64,000 nt of DNA from Lentzea tibetensis (GCF_007845675.1 NZ_VOBR01000008.1:62001-126000), one strand, 5' to 3'. Counted from the first letter of the stretch, positions 1 to 7,844 are shown. Notes: generated by a model not told the origin, from the sequence alone. Numbers and translations: made by a program.

Positions 1-265
1 GTGCGACGTGTTTCCGGGGGAGGATCCGGCTTCGCCGACCGCGATCTGCTGTTGGGCCAGATCGCTATCGTCCGAGGCTTGGGGTCGTTGCGCGGGAGGC
101 GGTCCTTTCCGTTCCGTGTTCGGCGGGTGCCCGTCCTGCTGTGTCGTCGAAGTGCGGGGTACGACGACGGTTGCCGGACTGGGCAGGTGGTGCGGCCGTG
201 CTGGGCACCGCATTCGGGGTTGTCGGGGAGAGTCCACTGCGACACCCAGCACGGCCGGGTCTACA
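1..265. other. Left-edge stretch with no recognised gene
   Basis: I see no convincing coding sequence here. Frames stay open on both strands because of GC content, but none shows a recognisable domain or a ribosome-binding site. It lies downstream of the leftward gene that ends at 266, so it would hold that gene's 3' untranslated region. Confidence 0.4.
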
Positions 266-889
266 TCAGACGGTCGCGACCAGCTCGGGGCTCACCGCGG
301 TGTGCAGCGCCTCGACCAGTGCGTCCTGCACGACGCGCGCGTCCGGCAGGTCGCGGCCGCAGATCTGCGGCTTGACTCGCCAGTGCACGACGCCGTGCGC
401 CATCGGGGTGGGGGGAAGCGGGATGTACTCGCCCTGTGCGTAGTGGCGCACGTCTTCGTGGGCGCTGAGCTCGGTGTTGAGGACGTCACCCGACGCCACC
501 AGGAACATCCAGCGGCCGGACGGCGTCGCCGCGATCGGCACCGGGATGCCCATGTTGCGCAGTGCGACCGCGGCGCGGCGGCCGAGGTCGGTGCCGACCT
601 CGATCGCGTCGACGCTGTGGCCGGTGGCGACCAGCAGGCTGTACGAACGGCCGGCCCACCAGGTCGCGACCTGCTCGGGACGGGTGCCGATCCGCTCCTG
701 CCAGTCGTGGTGCACCGGGACGGGACCGGACGCGTCGAGGCCGTCGCGGCCCGCCCACATCGTCTCGCCCGCGGCGGAGACCGTCGGATAGGTGCCTGGC
801 AGCACAGGCCATCCGCGCCACGCGAGGCTCACGGCCTCTGCACGCAGCTCGATGCGGAAGGCCCCGCGCCAACTATCCGACCACTCCAT
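266..889 (-). CDS. Prim-pol-like domain protein, probably catalytically degenerate
   Basis: About 207 residues. The start at 889 is preceded by GGAGG at a good distance, so I prefer it to the longer frame. The pattern GWPVLPG near residue 24, a central ATPSG and the overall length recall the N-terminal bifunctional primase/polymerase (prim-pol) domain. The acidic DxD of active prim-pols is absent: the equivalent strand reads VDAIEV, and the TPSGG-H-YF motif has decayed to ATPSGRWMFLV. An intact relative lies in the mobile element at 53224-54147. A DNA-binding or regulatory role is possible but is only inference. Two identical palindromes sit upstream at 927-959. Confidence 0.6.
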   Translation of the reverse strand: MEWSDSWRGAFRIELRAEAVSLAWRGWPVLPGTYPTVSAAGETMWAGRDGLDASGPVPVHHDWQERIGTRPEQVATWWAGRSYSLLVATGHSVDAIEVGTDLGRRAAVALRNMGIPVPIAATPSGRWMFLVASGDVLNTELSAHEDVRHYAQGEYIPLPPTPMAHGVVHWRVKPQICGRDLPDARVVQDALVEALHTAVSPELVATV

Positions 890-926
890 CTTCGTTCGCC
901 TCCGTGATCTGCTCGACACCTGTTCG

Positions 927-959
927 GACACCGTGTCGGTTTTCGTAGGACACCGTGTC
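927..959. promoter_or_regulatory. Pair of identical 11-bp palindromes upstream of the prim-pol-like gene
   Basis: GACACCGTGTC occurs at 927-937 and again at 949-959. The centre-to-centre distance is 22 bp, two turns of B-DNA, so two dimers would bind the same face. They lie 38 to 70 bp upstream of the start at 889 and most likely form an operator. The cognate regulator is unknown. Confidence 0.45.
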
Positions 960-1085
960 GGTGCCGCCACTACAACTAACGACACCAGGGGCAAGCGAAG
1001 TAACCCTCGCTCGACAACTGGTAGCTACGGGACGGCGAACGCCCTTCGCTTGACCGGGCAACTGAACTGTTGGCGTTTGGTTCGA

Positions 1086-1493
1086 TCACCGTTCAGCATG
1101 TCCGGACCCCGATGTGAGTCCGCTCACCGTTGGCAGACGACCGCTCGTCGTGCCCCAAACGTCCTGATCTTCGGCCGGACCTGCCTTCGACCGTGCGCTC
1201 ACCGGGCCGAACGGCGTATCGGCTGACGCCCGGATGAGCACGTCCCAACCGCTCACCTGGCACTCGTCGAGCCGCGCACGGTTCCGTTCTGCGACTCGTC
1301 TTGCCTGGTCACAGGCACTCTGTTCGCCGTCGATCAGGTGCACTGCGCCGGCCAGCGCCGCCAGATCGGCCGCACCTGTCACCCGGTGCCGGGTGATGAC
1401 CGCTGACCCGAACTGGATGCCGGCACCAACAAGGACGAGCAGGACGGCGACCATCGCGATACCGCTCACCGTGGCCGAACCCCGGTCGTTCAT
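1086..1493 (-). CDS. Rv3654c-type pilus-associated protein (TadE/TadG-like helical secretion protein)
   Basis: 135 residues. It opens with MNDRGSATVSG followed by a hydrophobic helix (about residues 11-34), the layout of pseudopilin-like TadE/TadG proteins with a short basic leader. The rest is an alanine-rich extracytoplasmic part with two cysteines (about 61 and 78). The ATG at 1493 overlaps the stop of the upstream TadE-like gene (ATGA), indicating translational coupling. It is the last gene of the leftward tad operon and matches the position of M. tuberculosis Rv3654c. Confidence 0.75.
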   Translation of the reverse strand: MNDRGSATVSGIAMVAVLLVLVGAGIQFGSAVITRHRVTGAADLAALAGAVHLIDGEQSACDQARRVAERNRARLDECQVSGWDVLIRASADTPFGPVSARSKAGPAEDQDVWGTTSGRLPTVSGLTSGSGHAER

Positions 1494-1810
1494 CCCGGCT
1501 CCAGCACGGCGAACGCCTCCGCGCCGACCCGGACGCCGGGCAGCGGACTCCGCCCGCGGACCTCGACGCGCACCGCGCCGCCTTCGTCGTGGACGGTCAG
1601 CTCGGCGTTCGGCGCGATCCGCTTGCCTGCCGCGAGCGCCTGGTCCCGTTCGCCGCGGGCGACGAGCCTCGCGGCCTCGCGGGCGGCGTCGGTGCAGCGC
1701 AGCTGACCGATCATCGTGCCGACACCGGCCGCGGCCACCGCCAGGACCATGAGCAACGCGCACACCGCGATGGCCGCCTCGACGGTGGCCGCACCCCGGT
1801 CGTCGCTCAC
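1490..1810 (-). CDS. TadE-like pilus assembly protein
   Basis: 106 residues. The N-terminus MSDDRGAATVEAAIA leads into a hydrophobic helix (about 10-35), with the Glu typical of type IV/Flp pilin-like leaders (ATVEAA). The remainder is a small exported domain. It is probably a minor pseudopilin inserted by the Tad system. The GTG start overlaps the stop of the preceding DUF4244 gene (GTGA). Position and size match Rv3655c. Confidence 0.75.
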   Translation of the reverse strand: MSDDRGAATVEAAIAVCALLMVLAVAAAGVGTMIGQLRCTDAAREAARLVARGERDQALAAGKRIAPNAELTVHDEGGAVRVEVRGRSPLPGVRVGAEAFAVLEPG

Positions 1811-1962
1811 CCGATCGACAGCGCGCCCTGCACGAGCTGCGCGATCTTGGCCTGCACGGCGTCGCTGCTCAGCACGACGTACAAGGTGGCCGCGAGCGCC
1901 GCGGCCGCCACCGTGCCGAGTGCGTATTCGATCGTCGACATCCCACTGTCGTCTTTCAGCAT
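1807..1962 (-). CDS. DUF4244 family small pilin-like protein
   Basis: 51 residues: a short charged leader ending in GMSTIEYALG, then one transmembrane helix and a short tail. The TxEYA motif after a glycine is typical of Flp-type prepilins, so this is the best candidate for the major pilin of the locus (position of Rv3656c). The start at 1962 has a purine-rich ribosome site (aaggac), and the gene begins 11 bp after tadC. Confidence 0.75.
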   Translation of the reverse strand: MLKDDSGMSTIEYALGTVAAAALAATLYVVLSSDAVQAKIAQLVQGALSIG

Positions 1963-1973
1963 CTTCTTCGTCC

Positions 1974-2504
1974 TTACTGTTCGAGGAACTTGGTCGCGAG
2001 CCCGAGCACGACCGGCAGCACGCCGACGCACACGAACGCGGGCAGGAAACACAGTGCGAGCGGCCCCGCCACCAGCACCGCCGCCCGCTGCGCGCGGGCC
2101 TCGCTCTCGTCGCGAGCGTCGGCCCGGACCCGGCAGGCGAGCTCGGTCACGGCACCGGCCAGCGCGGTGCCGGAGCGGGCCGTGCGGCGGGCGGCAACCG
2201 CGAGCGGTTCGGTGTCGGGGTTCTCGGCCGCTGACGCCCACGCCTGCGCGGGGTCGGCGCCGAGGGCGAGCAGCTCGGCGACTCGGGTCAGCGCCGGATC
2301 GCCCGTCGCCCTGATCGCTGTCGGAACTGGGAGGCCCGCGCGCAGGCAGGCGGCCAGCAGGTCCCAGTTCGCCGCTCGTTGGAACGGCGCGTTGCTCTCG
2401 GCTCGCGCGCGAGGTGGATCGTGGTCGCGCCTGCGGAGCCTGGTGACAGCGAGCGGTCTCGTCGGCGCGATGAGGAGTGCGAGCGCCAGCAGAAGGAACG
2501 TCAT
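1974..2504 (-). CDS. tadC: TadC-like type II secretion F family membrane protein
   Basis: 176 residues. After a basic N-terminal region it carries the T2SSF-type helical domain (RAGLPVPTAIRATGD, then GADPAQAW) and a C-terminal membrane hairpin (about 143-172). Such proteins form the inner-membrane platform on which the TadA ATPase acts. The ATG at 2504 overlaps the stop of the last mini-ORF (ATGA). Its first 56 codons are the source of the amplified units found at 2501-3257. Position matches Rv3657c. Confidence 0.8.
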   Translation of the reverse strand: MTFLLLALALLIAPTRPLAVTRLRRRDHDPPRARAESNAPFQRAANWDLLAACLRAGLPVPTAIRATGDPALTRVAELLALGADPAQAWASAAENPDTEPLAVAARRTARSGTALAGAVTELACRVRADARDESEARAQRAAVLVAGPLALCFLPAFVCVGVLPVVLGLATKFLEQ

Positions 2505-2713
2505 GACAGCACCGCCTGGGTGGTGATCCGAGTCGTCCACAGGCTCGCGCGCGGACAGACGGCCAGCAGGTCCCAGCTCACCGCCTGTTGGAACGGCGCG
2601 CTGCACTCCGCCCACGCGCGGGGCAGATCGTTGTTGCGCTTCCGAAGTCTGGTGATCGCAGAAGGTCTCGTCGGCGCGACCAGCAGCACGAGCGCCAGCA
2701 GAACGAACGTCAT
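2501..2713 (-). CDS. Mini-ORF 3: tadC 5' part fused to tadB 3' end
   Basis: 70 residues. Residues 1-56 resemble the N-terminus of TadC (MTFVLLALVLLVAPTRP, then a basic stretch and SWDLLAVCPRA); the last 14 (SLWTTRITTQAVLS) resemble the C-terminus of TadB. Start and stop overlap the neighbouring frames as ATGA, so coupling is kept from tadB to tadC. It would make a small membrane peptide without the platform domain. Whether it is functional or a recombination by-product cannot be told from sequence. Confidence 0.5.
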   Translation of the reverse strand: MTFVLLALVLLVAPTRPSAITRLRKRNNDLPRAWAECSAPFQQAVSWDLLAVCPRASLWTTRITTQAVLS

Positions 2714-3045
2714 GACAACACCACCTGACTGTTGATCCGAGTCGTCCAGAGCAGGCACGCGGCCAGCAAGTCCCAGGTCGCCGCCCGCTGGAACGGCGCA
2801 TCGCTCTCGGCTCGCGTGCGGGGTGGATCGTGGTCGCGCCTGCGGAGCCTGGTGACCGCGAGCGGTCTCGTCGGCGCAACCAGGAGCGCCAACAGCAGGT
2901 CCCAGTTCGCCGCCCGTTGGGGCGATGCGCTGCACTCCGCATGCGCTCGGGGCGGATCCTGCTCGCGCTTCCGGGGTCTGGTGATCAGGAACGGTCTCGT
3001 GCGGGCAACTAGGGGCGCGAGTGCCAGCAGACGGAACGTCGTCAT
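2710..3045 (-). CDS. Mini-ORF 2: tadC/tadB hybrid with an internal duplication
   Basis: 111 residues. It has the same architecture as its neighbours, but the TadC-like segment is present twice (LLALAPLVARTRP near residue 6 and LLALLVAPTRP near 51), followed by the TadB-like tail CLLWTTRINSQVVLS. It therefore holds 1.5 repeat units (333 bp instead of about 213). Its ATG overlaps the previous stop and its stop overlaps the next ATG. Frame and both junctions are intact despite the rearrangement. Confidence 0.5.
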   Translation of the reverse strand: MTTFRLLALAPLVARTRPFLITRPRKREQDPPRAHAECSASPQRAANWDLLLALLVAPTRPLAVTRLRRRDHDPPRTRAESDAPFQRAATWDLLAACLLWTTRINSQVVLS

Positions 3046-3257
3046 GGGAGTACCACCTGACTGTTGATCCGAGTCGTCCAGAGCAGGCACGCGCGCAGGC
3101 ACGCGGCCAGCAAGTCCCAGGTCGCCGCCCGCGGGAACGGCGCGTTGCACTCGGCCTGCGCGCGAGGTGGATCGTGGTCGCGCTTGGGGAGTCTGGTGAT
3201 TGCGGGCGGCCTTGTTGGCGCGACCAGGAGTGTGAGTGCCAGTAAGAGGAGCGTCAT
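3042..3257 (-). CDS. Mini-ORF 1: tadC 5' part fused to tadB 3' end
   Basis: 71 residues: MTLLLLALTLLVAPTRPP, a basic linker, ATWDLLAACLRA, then LLWTTRINSQVVLP. The first part copies the TadC N-terminus and the end copies the TadB C-terminus. The ATG overlaps the tadB stop at 3254-3256. It is the unit nearest tadB and the least rearranged copy. Confidence 0.5.
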   Translation of the reverse strand: MTLLLLALTLLVAPTRPPAITRLPKRDHDPPRAQAECNAPFPRAATWDLLAACLRACLLWTTRINSQVVLP

Positions 3258-4039
3258 GGCAGTACTGCCTGGCTGGTGATGTGGGTTGTCCAGAGCAGGC
3301 CTGTGCAGGTGAGCAGGGCACCCAGCACCAGCAGCACCTGGCCCGGTGTCGTGGCGGTGAGGACGTGCAGGGGGTGGGCGCCGCTGAGTTGGCCGAGTAG
3401 GAGGCCGAACACCGGGAGTGCGGCCAGCACCGCTGCGCTGGCTCTCGGGCCGGCCAGCTTGGCGTCGGTCTGCTTGGCGAACGCGGTGCGTTGGGTCAGG
3501 TCGTCGCGCACCGCATCTAGTGCCTCGGCCAGCGGCACGCCCAGGTCGGTGGAGACGTGCCAGGCTCTCGCCAGTTGCGGCAGGGCGGTGTGCAGTTGCG
3601 GGTGGTCGGCGGCCATCGCGGTGAGGGTGTTGTGCACGTCGCCGCCCAGTCGTGCGGTGGCCGCTATCGCCTTGAACACCTGCCGGGCGGGTTCTGGGCA
3701 GTCCTGTGCCGCGGACTCGGCGGCTCCCGCCGCGTGCGCTCCCGCTCGCAGTTCGTCCACCACGGCGGCCAGACCGGTGGTCAGCGACTCCGTCGCAGTC
3801 AGGCGGTTTCGTTGCTTCGCACGGGTTTTCGCCACGCGGATGGTGGTCAGGGTCAGGAGTGTTCCCGCTGTCAACGCGCCCACTCCGGCCAGCCACCATG
3901 CCGTAGCCGCCGCCAGTGGCACCAGAAATACTTGTGGGACAACTAGGTTGGCGCGCTGGGGCCTCTTGCGCAGGCGATCGACAGGTGCCCTGTTCGGCCA
4001 GACCAGGAGGGCGGCCGCAGCCAGGATCGCGCTCAGCAC
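3254..4039 (-). CDS. tadB: TadB-like type II secretion F family membrane protein
   Basis: 261 residues from a GTG at 4039 that overlaps the tadA stop. There is an N-terminal hydrophobic segment, a membrane pair (about 35-65), the T2SSF cytoplasmic domain with GVPLAEALDAVRDDL, and a C-terminal pair of helices (about 200-250) ending LLWTTHITSQAVLP. It is the partner platform protein to TadC in the Tad secretion machine. Position matches Rv3658c. Its last 15 codons were copied into the downstream repeat units. Confidence 0.8.
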   Translation of the reverse strand: MLSAILAAAALLVWPNRAPVDRLRKRPQRANLVVPQVFLVPLAAATAWWLAGVGALTAGTLLTLTTIRVAKTRAKQRNRLTATESLTTGLAAVVDELRAGAHAAGAAESAAQDCPEPARQVFKAIAATARLGGDVHNTLTAMAADHPQLHTALPQLARAWHVSTDLGVPLAEALDAVRDDLTQRTAFAKQTDAKLAGPRASAAVLAALPVFGLLLGQLSGAHPLHVLTATTPGQVLLVLGALLTCTGLLWTTHITSQAVLP

Positions 4040-5154
4040 AGCAGTTCCTTGAGCTGCTGCCCGGCTTCCTGCCAGCCGTCCGGGCGCCACGCCGGGATCA
4101 CGCGGTTGTCCGGTCCGAACACGCCGATCTCGGCGAGCTTGCGAGTGCCGTCCGGGGCGCGGCGCATGTGCAGCACCAGGTGGAGCGCGGCGCCCAGTTG
4201 GCTGTGCAGCGCTTGCCGGTCGAGTCCGCCCAGTGCTGCCAGTGCTTCGAGCCTCGCGGGTACTTCGGCAGGCGAGTTGGCGTGGAGCGTTCCCGCGCCG
4301 CCGTCGTGGCCGGTGTTCAGCGCGGACAGCAGTTCGCACACCTCGGCTCCCCTGACCTCGCCGACCACGATGCGGTCCGGGCGCATGCGCAGGGCTTGGC
4401 GCACCAATTCGCGGACCGTGATCTCCCCCGCGCCCTCGACGTTCGGCGGGCGGGCGACGAGGCGGACGAACTGCGGGTGGTCCGGCCTGAGCTCGCCGGC
4501 GTCCTCCACGCACACGATTCGTTGTTCGCGTGGCACGCAGCCGAGGAGCGCGCCCAGCAGTGACGTCTTGCCCGAACCTGTGCCGCCGACCACGAGGAAA
4601 GCCAGGCGGGCCAGCACGATCCGGCGCAGCAGGTGGGCCGTCGGCTTGTCGAACGTGCCCAGTGCGCGGAGGGTGTCGAGGTTGTGGACGGCGGGGCGGA
4701 GCACGCGCAGGGACAGGCACGTGCCGTCTGGCGCGACCGGCGGGAGGACCGCGTGGAGGCGGACTCCGCTGCCGGGGAGCCAGCCGTCCACGCACGGCGA
4801 GGCTTCGTCGAGGCGGCGGCCCGCCGACACCGCCAGGCGCTGGGCGAGGCGGCGGACCGCGGCGTCGTCGGGGAACGTGATCGCGGTGCGGTGCAAGCCG
4901 TTTCGGCCGTCCACCCAGACCTGGTCCGGCGCGGTGACGAGCACGTCCGTGGTGTGCGGGTTGTGGAGCAGTGGTTCCAGTGGGCCCGCGCCCACGAACT
5001 CCTGGCGGAGGATGTGCAGTGCCTCCAACACGTCTGCGTCCGCCAGCACGCCGCCGGACTCGCTGCGGACCGCTTTGGCCACTGCCGCCGGGGTTATCTC
5101 CGAGCCGTCGCCTGCGAGGCGTTGCCGCACCCGGTCGACCAACGGCGTGGTCAT
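4033..5154 (-). CDS. tadA: TadA/CpaF-type secretion ATPase
   Basis: 373 residues from the ATG at 5154. It has an N-terminal helical domain and a hexameric ATPase core with Walker A GGTGSGKT, an Asp box near VCVEDAGELR, Walker B-like RIVVGEVRGAE and the His box TLHANSP. It powers pilin polymerisation with TadB/TadC. The start overlaps the stop of the small upstream gene. Orthologue position: Rv3659c. Confidence 0.88.
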   Translation of the reverse strand: MTTPLVDRVRQRLAGDGSEITPAAVAKAVRSESGGVLADADVLEALHILRQEFVGAGPLEPLLHNPHTTDVLVTAPDQVWVDGRNGLHRTAITFPDDAAVRRLAQRLAVSAGRRLDEASPCVDGWLPGSGVRLHAVLPPVAPDGTCLSLRVLRPAVHNLDTLRALGTFDKPTAHLLRRIVLARLAFLVVGGTGSGKTSLLGALLGCVPREQRIVCVEDAGELRPDHPQFVRLVARPPNVEGAGEITVRELVRQALRMRPDRIVVGEVRGAEVCELLSALNTGHDGGAGTLHANSPAEVPARLEALAALGGLDRQALHSQLGAALHLVLHMRRAPDGTRKLAEIGVFGPDNRVIPAWRPDGWQEAGQQLKELLC

Positions 5155-5363
5155 GAGCCGCACCCCACCGGGAAGGCGGCCACCGTGCCGGGGAAACGTT
5201 GGCGCGCAACGGCATGCGGACCGCACAGCGCGCCGATGCCTTGTTCAGCGAAGTCGGCCGCGCGGTGCGTGCCGGCGGGGAGTTGGCACGCCTCGCGAGG
5301 TGTCGGCGGATCGAGTTCGGCGGCGGTGGAGTGGTGCGGAGCGCTGGGCGATGAGGGTGTCAT
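5151..5363 (-). CDS. Small unknown protein between ssd and tadA
   Basis: 70 residues, proline- and alanine-rich at the N-terminus, with three cysteines (CQLP, LCGPH and GCGS at the end). No domain is recognised. Its ATG overlaps the ssd stop and its stop overlaps the tadA start, so coupling supports that it is translated. No helix long enough to span the membrane is seen. Confidence 0.55.
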   Translation of the reverse strand: MTPSSPSAPHHSTAAELDPPTPREACQLPAGTHRAADFAEQGIGALCGPHAVARQRFPGTVAAFPVGCGS

Positions 5364-6493
5364 GCGTTCAGCTCCTTCAGGATGGCGCGGGCCGCGGCGG
5401 CCAGTGGGCCGTGGTTGGAGTTGGGGAAGGCGCCGCGGTCGAGTGCCGCGGCCAGGCCCGGCTCCGGGCGCATCTGGGTCAGCAGGGGGATGCCGACGAC
5501 CTCGGCGACCTGGTCGGCGCGCAGGCCTCCTGGGGCCGGGCCGCGGACCACCAGGCGGAGGTTCGCCGCGAGGGTGTGGACGCGGTCGGCCACGCGTTTG
5601 GCTGCTGCGGTCGCGGGGGGGGCGGGGCGGGGGCCCCCCAGACCCCCGGGAGAGCGCCGCCCCCCGCGGGGGCGGGTGGGGCCGGGGGCGGCCCGGCTTT
5701 GGGGGGCGGGGGTCGCGCGGACCTCGGCCGGGACCACGAGCACGGCGAGGTCCGCGCGACCCAGAGCGGTGTCGGCGGGAGGGGTCGGGTGGCGGGGCAG
5801 GTCGCACACGACGGTGCAGCCACCTCGCCTTCCCGCGTCGAGCACCGCTGCGACGGCCTGCGGTTCGGGGCCCGGACCGTCGCGGTCGCAGGAGAGGACG
5901 GTGAGCTTTCCCCTTGCGGGCAGGGCTGTCCGGAGTGCGGAGAGCTGGATTCGGCCGCCGCTCACCTGCACGGCCGGCCAGCGGGCGCCGGACGCCTCTT
6001 CCGCGCCCAGGGTGAGATCGATGCCGCCGCCGAGCGGGTCGCAGTCGACCAGCAGGCCTTCGGACTCGGACGCGGCCACGGCTCTGGCTATCGACGCGGC
6101 CAGCACCGAGGCTCCCGCGCCGCCGCGACCGCCGAGCACGGCGAGCACCCGGCCCGTTTCGACCGGCGGGCCTTCGCGCACGTCGGTCAAAGCGGTGACC
6201 AGTGCCCGGTCCTCCAAGGGGAGTTCGAGCACCCGTTCCACGCCGAGGCGCACGGACTCGTCCCACGGTGGATCGCCGCCGTGCACGACGAACACGCCTG
6301 AGCGGCGCGGGAGTTCCGCCGAGAGGCAGGCGCGCACACCGTGTGCGTCGAGCAGCACGAGCGGGGCGGTGTGCCACAGCGGGCGGAGCGCGGACACGTC
6401 CGGCACGCGGACGAGATCGCAGTCGGCCGCCGCCATCAGGCGGAGCAGATCGTCGAGGAGCGTTGTGTCTGCCAGGAGGGCGGTGGGGGTCAT
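5360..6493 (-). CDS. ssd: Septum-site-determining / CpaE-like protein Ssd
   Basis: 377 residues from the ATG at 6493. The N-terminal third is a receiver-like domain; the middle is a MinD/CpaE-type ATPase with a degenerate P-loop (GGRGGAGASVLA) and the switch VDCDPLGGGIDLTLG. In Tad clusters this protein is thought to localise the machine; in mycobacteria Ssd affects septation. Between VRAT and AAAKRVADR there is an in-frame insertion of about 34 residues rich in Pro/Arg/Gly, encoded by a GC palindrome (5609-5717) that breaks the usual sequence. First gene of the tad operon. Confidence 0.8.
   Translation of the reverse strand: MTPTALLADTTLLDDLLRLMAAADCDLVRVPDVSALRPLWHTAPLVLLDAHGVRACLSAELPRRSGVFVVHGGDPPWDESVRLGVERVLELPLEDRALVTALTDVREGPPVETGRVLAVLGGRGGAGASVLAASIARAVAASESEGLLVDCDPLGGGIDLTLGAEEASGARWPAVQVSGGRIQLSALRTALPARGKLTVLSCDRDGPGPEPQAVAAVLDAGRRGGCTVVCDLPRHPTPPADTALGRADLAVLVVPAEVRATPAPQSRAAPGPTRPRGGRRSPGGLGGPRPAPPATAAAKRVADRVHTLAANLRLVVRGPAPGGLRADQVAEVVGIPLLTQMRPEPGLAAALDRGAFPNSNHGPLAAAARAILKELNA
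5609..5717. repeat. In-frame 102-bp GC palindrome inserted in ssd
   Basis: The sequence between two direct copies of ggtcgcg (5609-5615 and 5711-5717) is almost pure G/C runs with inverted symmetry (for example ggggcccccc near 5631-5639 and cccccgcggggg near 5661-5672). The distance between the repeats is 102 bp, so the frame is kept. Removing it restores a normal VRATAAAKRV. It resembles a small mobile palindrome with a 7-bp target duplication. Confidence 0.5.
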
Positions 6494-6704
6494 GGGTCGA
6501 CCGTGGCGGGTGGTGATGAAGGACACAACGTGGTGATGATCGAGATGTGGACAAATCGACTGCTGTGGACAAGTCGCGATCTTCGACATCGTGAGACGAC
6601 GAATTGTCACAGCTGTGCGAGAAGATGAGGGGTTGTGCTCCAGAAGGCCGGAAAGGCGAGCACAGGTGTGCGGAAAGAGATCCGCGATCTGACCCCGGAC
6701 ATGG

Positions 6705-6740
6705 GACGACCCCCGCCAGGGGGGAGGGACGGGGGTCGTC
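6705..6740. terminator. Perfect 11-bp hairpin in a divergent intergenic region
   Basis: GACGACCCCCG at 6705-6715 pairs exactly with 6730-6740 around a 14-nt loop. No T run follows. Its place between divergent genes is unusual for a terminator, so a small transcript ending here or an RNA-level regulatory element is possible. Confidence 0.45.
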
Positions 6741-6743
6741 AAT

Positions 6744-6772
6744 GGTTCAGTCCCGGGGGGTCGGACTGAACC
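6744..6772. terminator. Second hairpin, 3 bp after the first
   Basis: GGTTCAGTCC at 6744-6753 pairs with GGACTGAACC at 6763-6772 around a 9-nt G-rich loop. Together with the preceding hairpin it forms a tandem stem-loop unit of 68 bp. Confidence 0.4.
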
Positions 6773-7016
6773 CGTCCGTCGAACCGGACCCTCCTACTGT
6801 ATCCCCATGCGCCAGGGTCGTGCGCGCCTTCTGTTCTAGTGACACGCCAAGATTCGGTAACCAAGTGCGGCAACGGATTCGTACAGTGGCGAACTGACGC
6901 CCGAATGGCCCAACGGACACCGACAGCCGCGCACTCGGCGGACAACTTTCACGATTTCGTACACCTGCGAACTGTCAGCCCGACGGGTCCGCCGGACCAC
7001 CACCTAAGCTGGATCC

Positions 7017-7844
7017 GTGACCGATCGAGGCGGCCAGTCCGCACCAGGAACCCGGATCGCCGCATTCTTCGATCTCGACAAGACGGTGATCGCGAAGTCG
7101 AGCACGCTGGCGTTCAGCAGGCCCTTCTTCCAGGAGGGCTTGATCAATCGCCGCGCGGTGCTCAAGAGCGCCTACGCGCAGTTCGTCTTCATGCTCGCCG
7201 GTGCCGACGCCGACCAGATGGACCGCATGCGGTCGCACATCACGGCGTTGTGCGCGGGCTGGGACGTCGAGCAGGTCCGCAGCATCGTCGACGAGACGCT
7301 GCACGACATCGTGGATCCGTTGGTCTACAAGGAGGCCACCCAGCTCATCACCGACCACAAGGCAGAGGGCCACGACGTCGTCGTGGTCAGCGCCTCCGGT
7401 GAGGAGCTCGTCTCCCCCATCGCCAGCATGGTCGGCGCCACGCACAGCGTCGGCACGAAGATGGTGGTGAGCGACGGCCGGTACTCGGGCGAGATCGACT
7501 TCTACTGCGCAGCCGAGAACAAGGCGGTCGCGATCAAGGAGCTCGCCGAGAAGCACGACTACGACCTGACGCGGTGCTACGCGTACTCGGACTCGGTCAC
7601 CGACCTGCCGCTGCTGGAGGCCGTCGGCCATCCGACGGTCGTCAACCCAGACCGCGGCCTGCGCAAGATCGCCGCACAGCGCGGATGGCCGGTCCTCACG
7701 TTCTCCGACCCGGTGTCGCTGCGCGCCCGAATCCCCACCCCGTCGGGCACCGCGGTGGCGGTCACGGCCATCGGTCTGGGTGCCGCCGCGGCCGCCGGCG
7801 TCGCCTGGTACGGCCTGCGCCGCAAGCGCAACAAAAGTCAATAG
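7017..7844 (+). CDS. HAD-IB family hydrolase (SerB/CicA-like)
   Basis: 275 residues, GTG start. HAD motif I is FFDLDKT (about 18-24), motif II VVVSAS (about 122-127), and motif III/IV AYSDSVTDLP. Between them lies a small helical cap. A C-terminal hydrophobic helix (about 243-266) followed by RRKRNK suggests membrane attachment. Substrate unknown; relatives are annotated as phosphoserine-phosphatase-like. Position matches Rv3661, diverging from ssd. Confidence 0.85.
   Translation: MTDRGGQSAPGTRIAAFFDLDKTVIAKSSTLAFSRPFFQEGLINRRAVLKSAYAQFVFMLAGADADQMDRMRSHITALCAGWDVEQVRSIVDETLHDIVDPLVYKEATQLITDHKAEGHDVVVVSASGEELVSPIASMVGATHSVGTKMVVSDGRYSGEIDFYCAAENKAVAIKELAEKHDYDLTRCYAYSDSVTDLPLLEAVGHPTVVNPDRGLRKIAAQRGWPVLTFSDPVSLRARIPTPSGTAVAVTAIGLGAAAAAGVAWYGLRRKRNKSQ

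Larger units (their letters stand above)
2501..3257. repeat. Tandem amplification of the tadB/tadC junction (3.5 diverged units of about 213 bp)
   Basis: Each unit starts at an ATGA overlap, runs through about 56 codons like the start of tadC and ends with about 15 codons like the end of tadB. The units span 3257-3045, 3045-2713 (with an extra half unit of 120 bp) and 2713-2504; then the true tadC begins. Unit lengths are multiples of three and all overlaps survive, although the copies have diverged. Unequal recombination at the tadB/tadC junction explains the layout. Confidence 0.8.
6494..7016. other. Divergent intergenic region between ssd and the HAD gene
   Basis: 523 bp with promoters expected in both directions. 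I recognise no gene. The notable structures are two strong consecutive hairpins at 6705-6740 and 6744-6772, listed separately. The rest is less GC-rich than its neighbours and has no clear coding signal. Confidence 0.5.

Noticed and set aside
8-907. Long rightward frame over the left end
   Set aside because: It is the shadow of the leftward prim-pol-like gene, with Arg/Pro/Gly-rich composition and no domain or ribosome site.
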